Assembly: GCA_020091685.1 (NCBI GenBank)
Contig: CM034599.1
Coordinates: forward strand, 23,435,928-23,499,927
Direction of reading: 5' to 3'
Length of the DNA stretch: 64,000 bases
Source of the DNA: Lutjanus erythropterus
Lineage: Eukaryota; Chordata; Actinopteri; Lutjaniformes; Lutjanidae
Below are positions 62,454-64,000 of this stretch, piece by piece; within the stretch, counting starts at the first letter, position 1, and each line of letters begins with the position of its first letter. The position numbers and the translations under genes are program-made. Under the pieces are notes generated by a model. It ran no database searches. It was not told the DNA's origin and saw nothing but the letters and a program-made list of their open reading frames with translations.

Positions 62454-62819
62454 ATCATACTCAGCCTCTGAGACAAAGAAAAGAACATGGATGTTTCTTA
62501 TGACAAGGTATGTTACAATTAGAGGCTTTATAGTGAAGTAAACAGCATGAGAACATGTTCTTTTCCATGATCTTTATATGTGTGTGTCAGTGTTTTAGTG
62601 GATTTGGAAATATTCCCTTATTCTCGGTTTGATAATAAGAGTCTGTTTTGTGTGCTCAAAATGATCTCACAGTCAGAAGACATTATTTTTTCTCCTTTGG
62701 ATTAGGGATGTTCCTGGCAACTAAGTTCCCTGTCAATTAAATGCACATTTTTATTTTAGACAAGTTGACTTGTCCAACATTAAGATAACACTTAGAAAGC
62801 AGTTAAACTTGAGCTCAGC

Positions 62820-62984
62820 GCTGGCTTTGTAGCTCAGTTGGTAAAGCGTTCACCCCGTGTAATGAGGCTTTGAGTCCCTTGCTGTAGCTGTGGATTTGAC
62901 TCCTGCCTGCAGCCCTTTGCTGCTTGTCATCCCCCCATTCCTGTCATTAATTCAACTTTCCTATCTAAATAAAGGCAAAAAAAA
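62820..62984 (+). mobile_element. tRNA-derived SINE, plus strand
   Basis: The head has an A box (TAGCTCAGTTGGTAAAGC) and a worn B box (GGATTTGACTCCTG). The body TTTGCTGCTTGTCATCCCCC and CCATTCCTGTCA is followed by the tail CTATCTAAATAAAGGCAAAA. The arrangement matches the common percomorph tRNA-head SINE, the same family as the minus-strand copy at 48919-49100. An extra stretch between the boxes makes a functional tRNA impossible. Confidence 0.75.
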
Positions 62985-64000
62985 GTCTCCAAAACATATT
63001 AAAAATTGAGCACAATTTAAGAATTGATAAAGTTAAACACTGCAGTGAAAAAATACTGCAGCTATCTGATAAGCAGATAAGTGTTGAAAATTAATATTTG
63101 TATGATTTTTTGTAGATTTATATGCTGCACACTTAGCATTGGTGATCATGTTTTTCTTACTGCTTTGTCGTTGTTCTGAGGTCTTGTGCTGTGACACTAC
63201 GCAGCCACAACTCAGTCCACTGCTGGCCTTGTCCAGTGAAAATGGTGCAAACCTGATATCACTCCAGATATGATTTTAGTAAGGATGAGACGAGATGAGA
63301 TTAATAACGATGTTATAACAATGAGACATAAAGGTTTTGGCATTTAGACTCCTTAAAGAGTAACATCTTCAAGTCCAAAGGTTCGTAGAAGTTAAATAGA
63401 TGATAGATGGTGATGGGAGGAGGTTGAATGCCATACAGTTGGTGTGGGAGGCAGAGTAACATATTGAGGGCTAATATTAAAGATGAAGACACAGGATCAC
63501 AGGAACATATTGATTATTTGGAGAGACGGATATATGGAATTTGAGCAATGGAGGCAATGGAGGAAAAAAATGACCAAGATGAGCTGGAAATGTATGAATG
63601 ACCGTTTTAAAAGAGATGGTCGAGGAACTCACAAATTAGTGAAGAAAAGTAGTGGAAAATATGAAAAAAAGTGTCTAATAATAATGTCCATAAAATGTCT
63701 AATAATAATTCTATTCCTATGTTTTGTAAATGCTTCATCCAGAAGCAAATCTCAGGCAACCAATTAGATGTATACCTTGTGAGCCACAGTTATCATATAT
63801 ATTATTTTCCATTTAACCATTAATAAATTGTCCCTGTAACTTGCATGATACATACAAAAAACAACAACCAGATTTTGTTCAAGTTGTCATAGACCAAACA
63901 TACAGATATTTGAAAATGTCTCAAAAAACTCAAGAATACCATAAATATCGATTTTCTTATAATTCCTATATTCGAGTTGTGCCCAACTCAGAGTTGTGTC

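Larger units (their letters stand above)
36563..64000 (+). other. pde4d: pde4d intron downstream of the D4-type exon, continues past window
   Basis: At least 27.4 kb with no further pde4d exon recognised. I looked for N-termini of PDE4D5, D3, D8 and D9 and for the FDVDNG/UCR1 exon and found none. Unremarkable stretches longer than 300 bases, with only AT-rich unique-looking sequence, include about 39870-42680, 42830-46090, 46480-48900, 49510-51230, 51970-53700, 57470-61700 and 63000-64000. Named repeats lie between them. Confidence 0.75.

Noticed and set aside
62820-62895. Possible tRNA gene
   Set aside because: The A and B boxes are present, but their spacing and the missing acceptor-stem pairing, plus the typical SINE body and tail, show a SINE head, not a tRNA.
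1-64000. CRISPR array, operon, phage or bacterial system
   Set aside because: The window is clearly vertebrate intronic DNA with spliced exons. No regularly spaced direct repeats with unique spacers or prokaryotic gene clusters are present.

Overview
The window looks like a piece of a ray-finned fish genome, probably a percomorph teleost. It is AT-rich, almost entirely intronic, and full of diverged short DNA transposons, tRNA-derived SINEs and microsatellites of the kind common in that group. The assignment to a fish rests on remembered repeat families and on the coding exons, not on a database search.

The only confident protein-coding content is the 5' part of one gene on the + strand, the cAMP-specific phosphodiesterase pde4d. 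Three coding exons can be supported. A 15-codon first coding exon (4880-4924, phase 0) splices in frame to a 239-nt exon (23564-23802). Together they encode the unique N-terminus of a PDE4D7-type long isoform, including the PKA-type RRLS motif. A second, independent first exon (start at 36306, donor after 36562) encodes the PDE4D4-type N-terminus, ending in a motif typical of PDE4D4. Both isoform exons end in the same phase (two bases into a codon), which fits splicing to the shared FDVDNG/UCR1 exon downstream. That exon, the UCR2 region and the catalytic domain lie beyond base 64000. I found no PDE4D5, D3, D8 or D9 first exon.

Layout: 1-4865 is 5' noncoding sequence full of repeats. 4866-4924 is the first PDE4D7-type coding exon. 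4925-23563 is an 18.6-kb intron. 23564-23802 is the second PDE4D7-type exon. 23803-35680 is intron. A CpG-enriched probable promoter spans about 35690-36600 and contains the PDE4D4-type exon. 36563-64000 is open intron that continues past the window. The introns hold several families of short non-autonomous DNA elements flanked by TTAA, hAT-like elements with terminal inverted repeats, nested insertions, two SINEs, a probable L2-type LINE tail, and a broken fragment of a Harbinger-associated Myb/SANT-like gene near 62.1-62.5 kb.

I see no undescribed multi-gene system. The points most worth a second look are the fish-specific structure of the two PDE4D N-termini (a short acidic D7 leader, and a D4 exon without the proline-rich SH3-binding run), the shared TTAA signature of several element families, and two or more nested transposon insertions that give a relative order of events.
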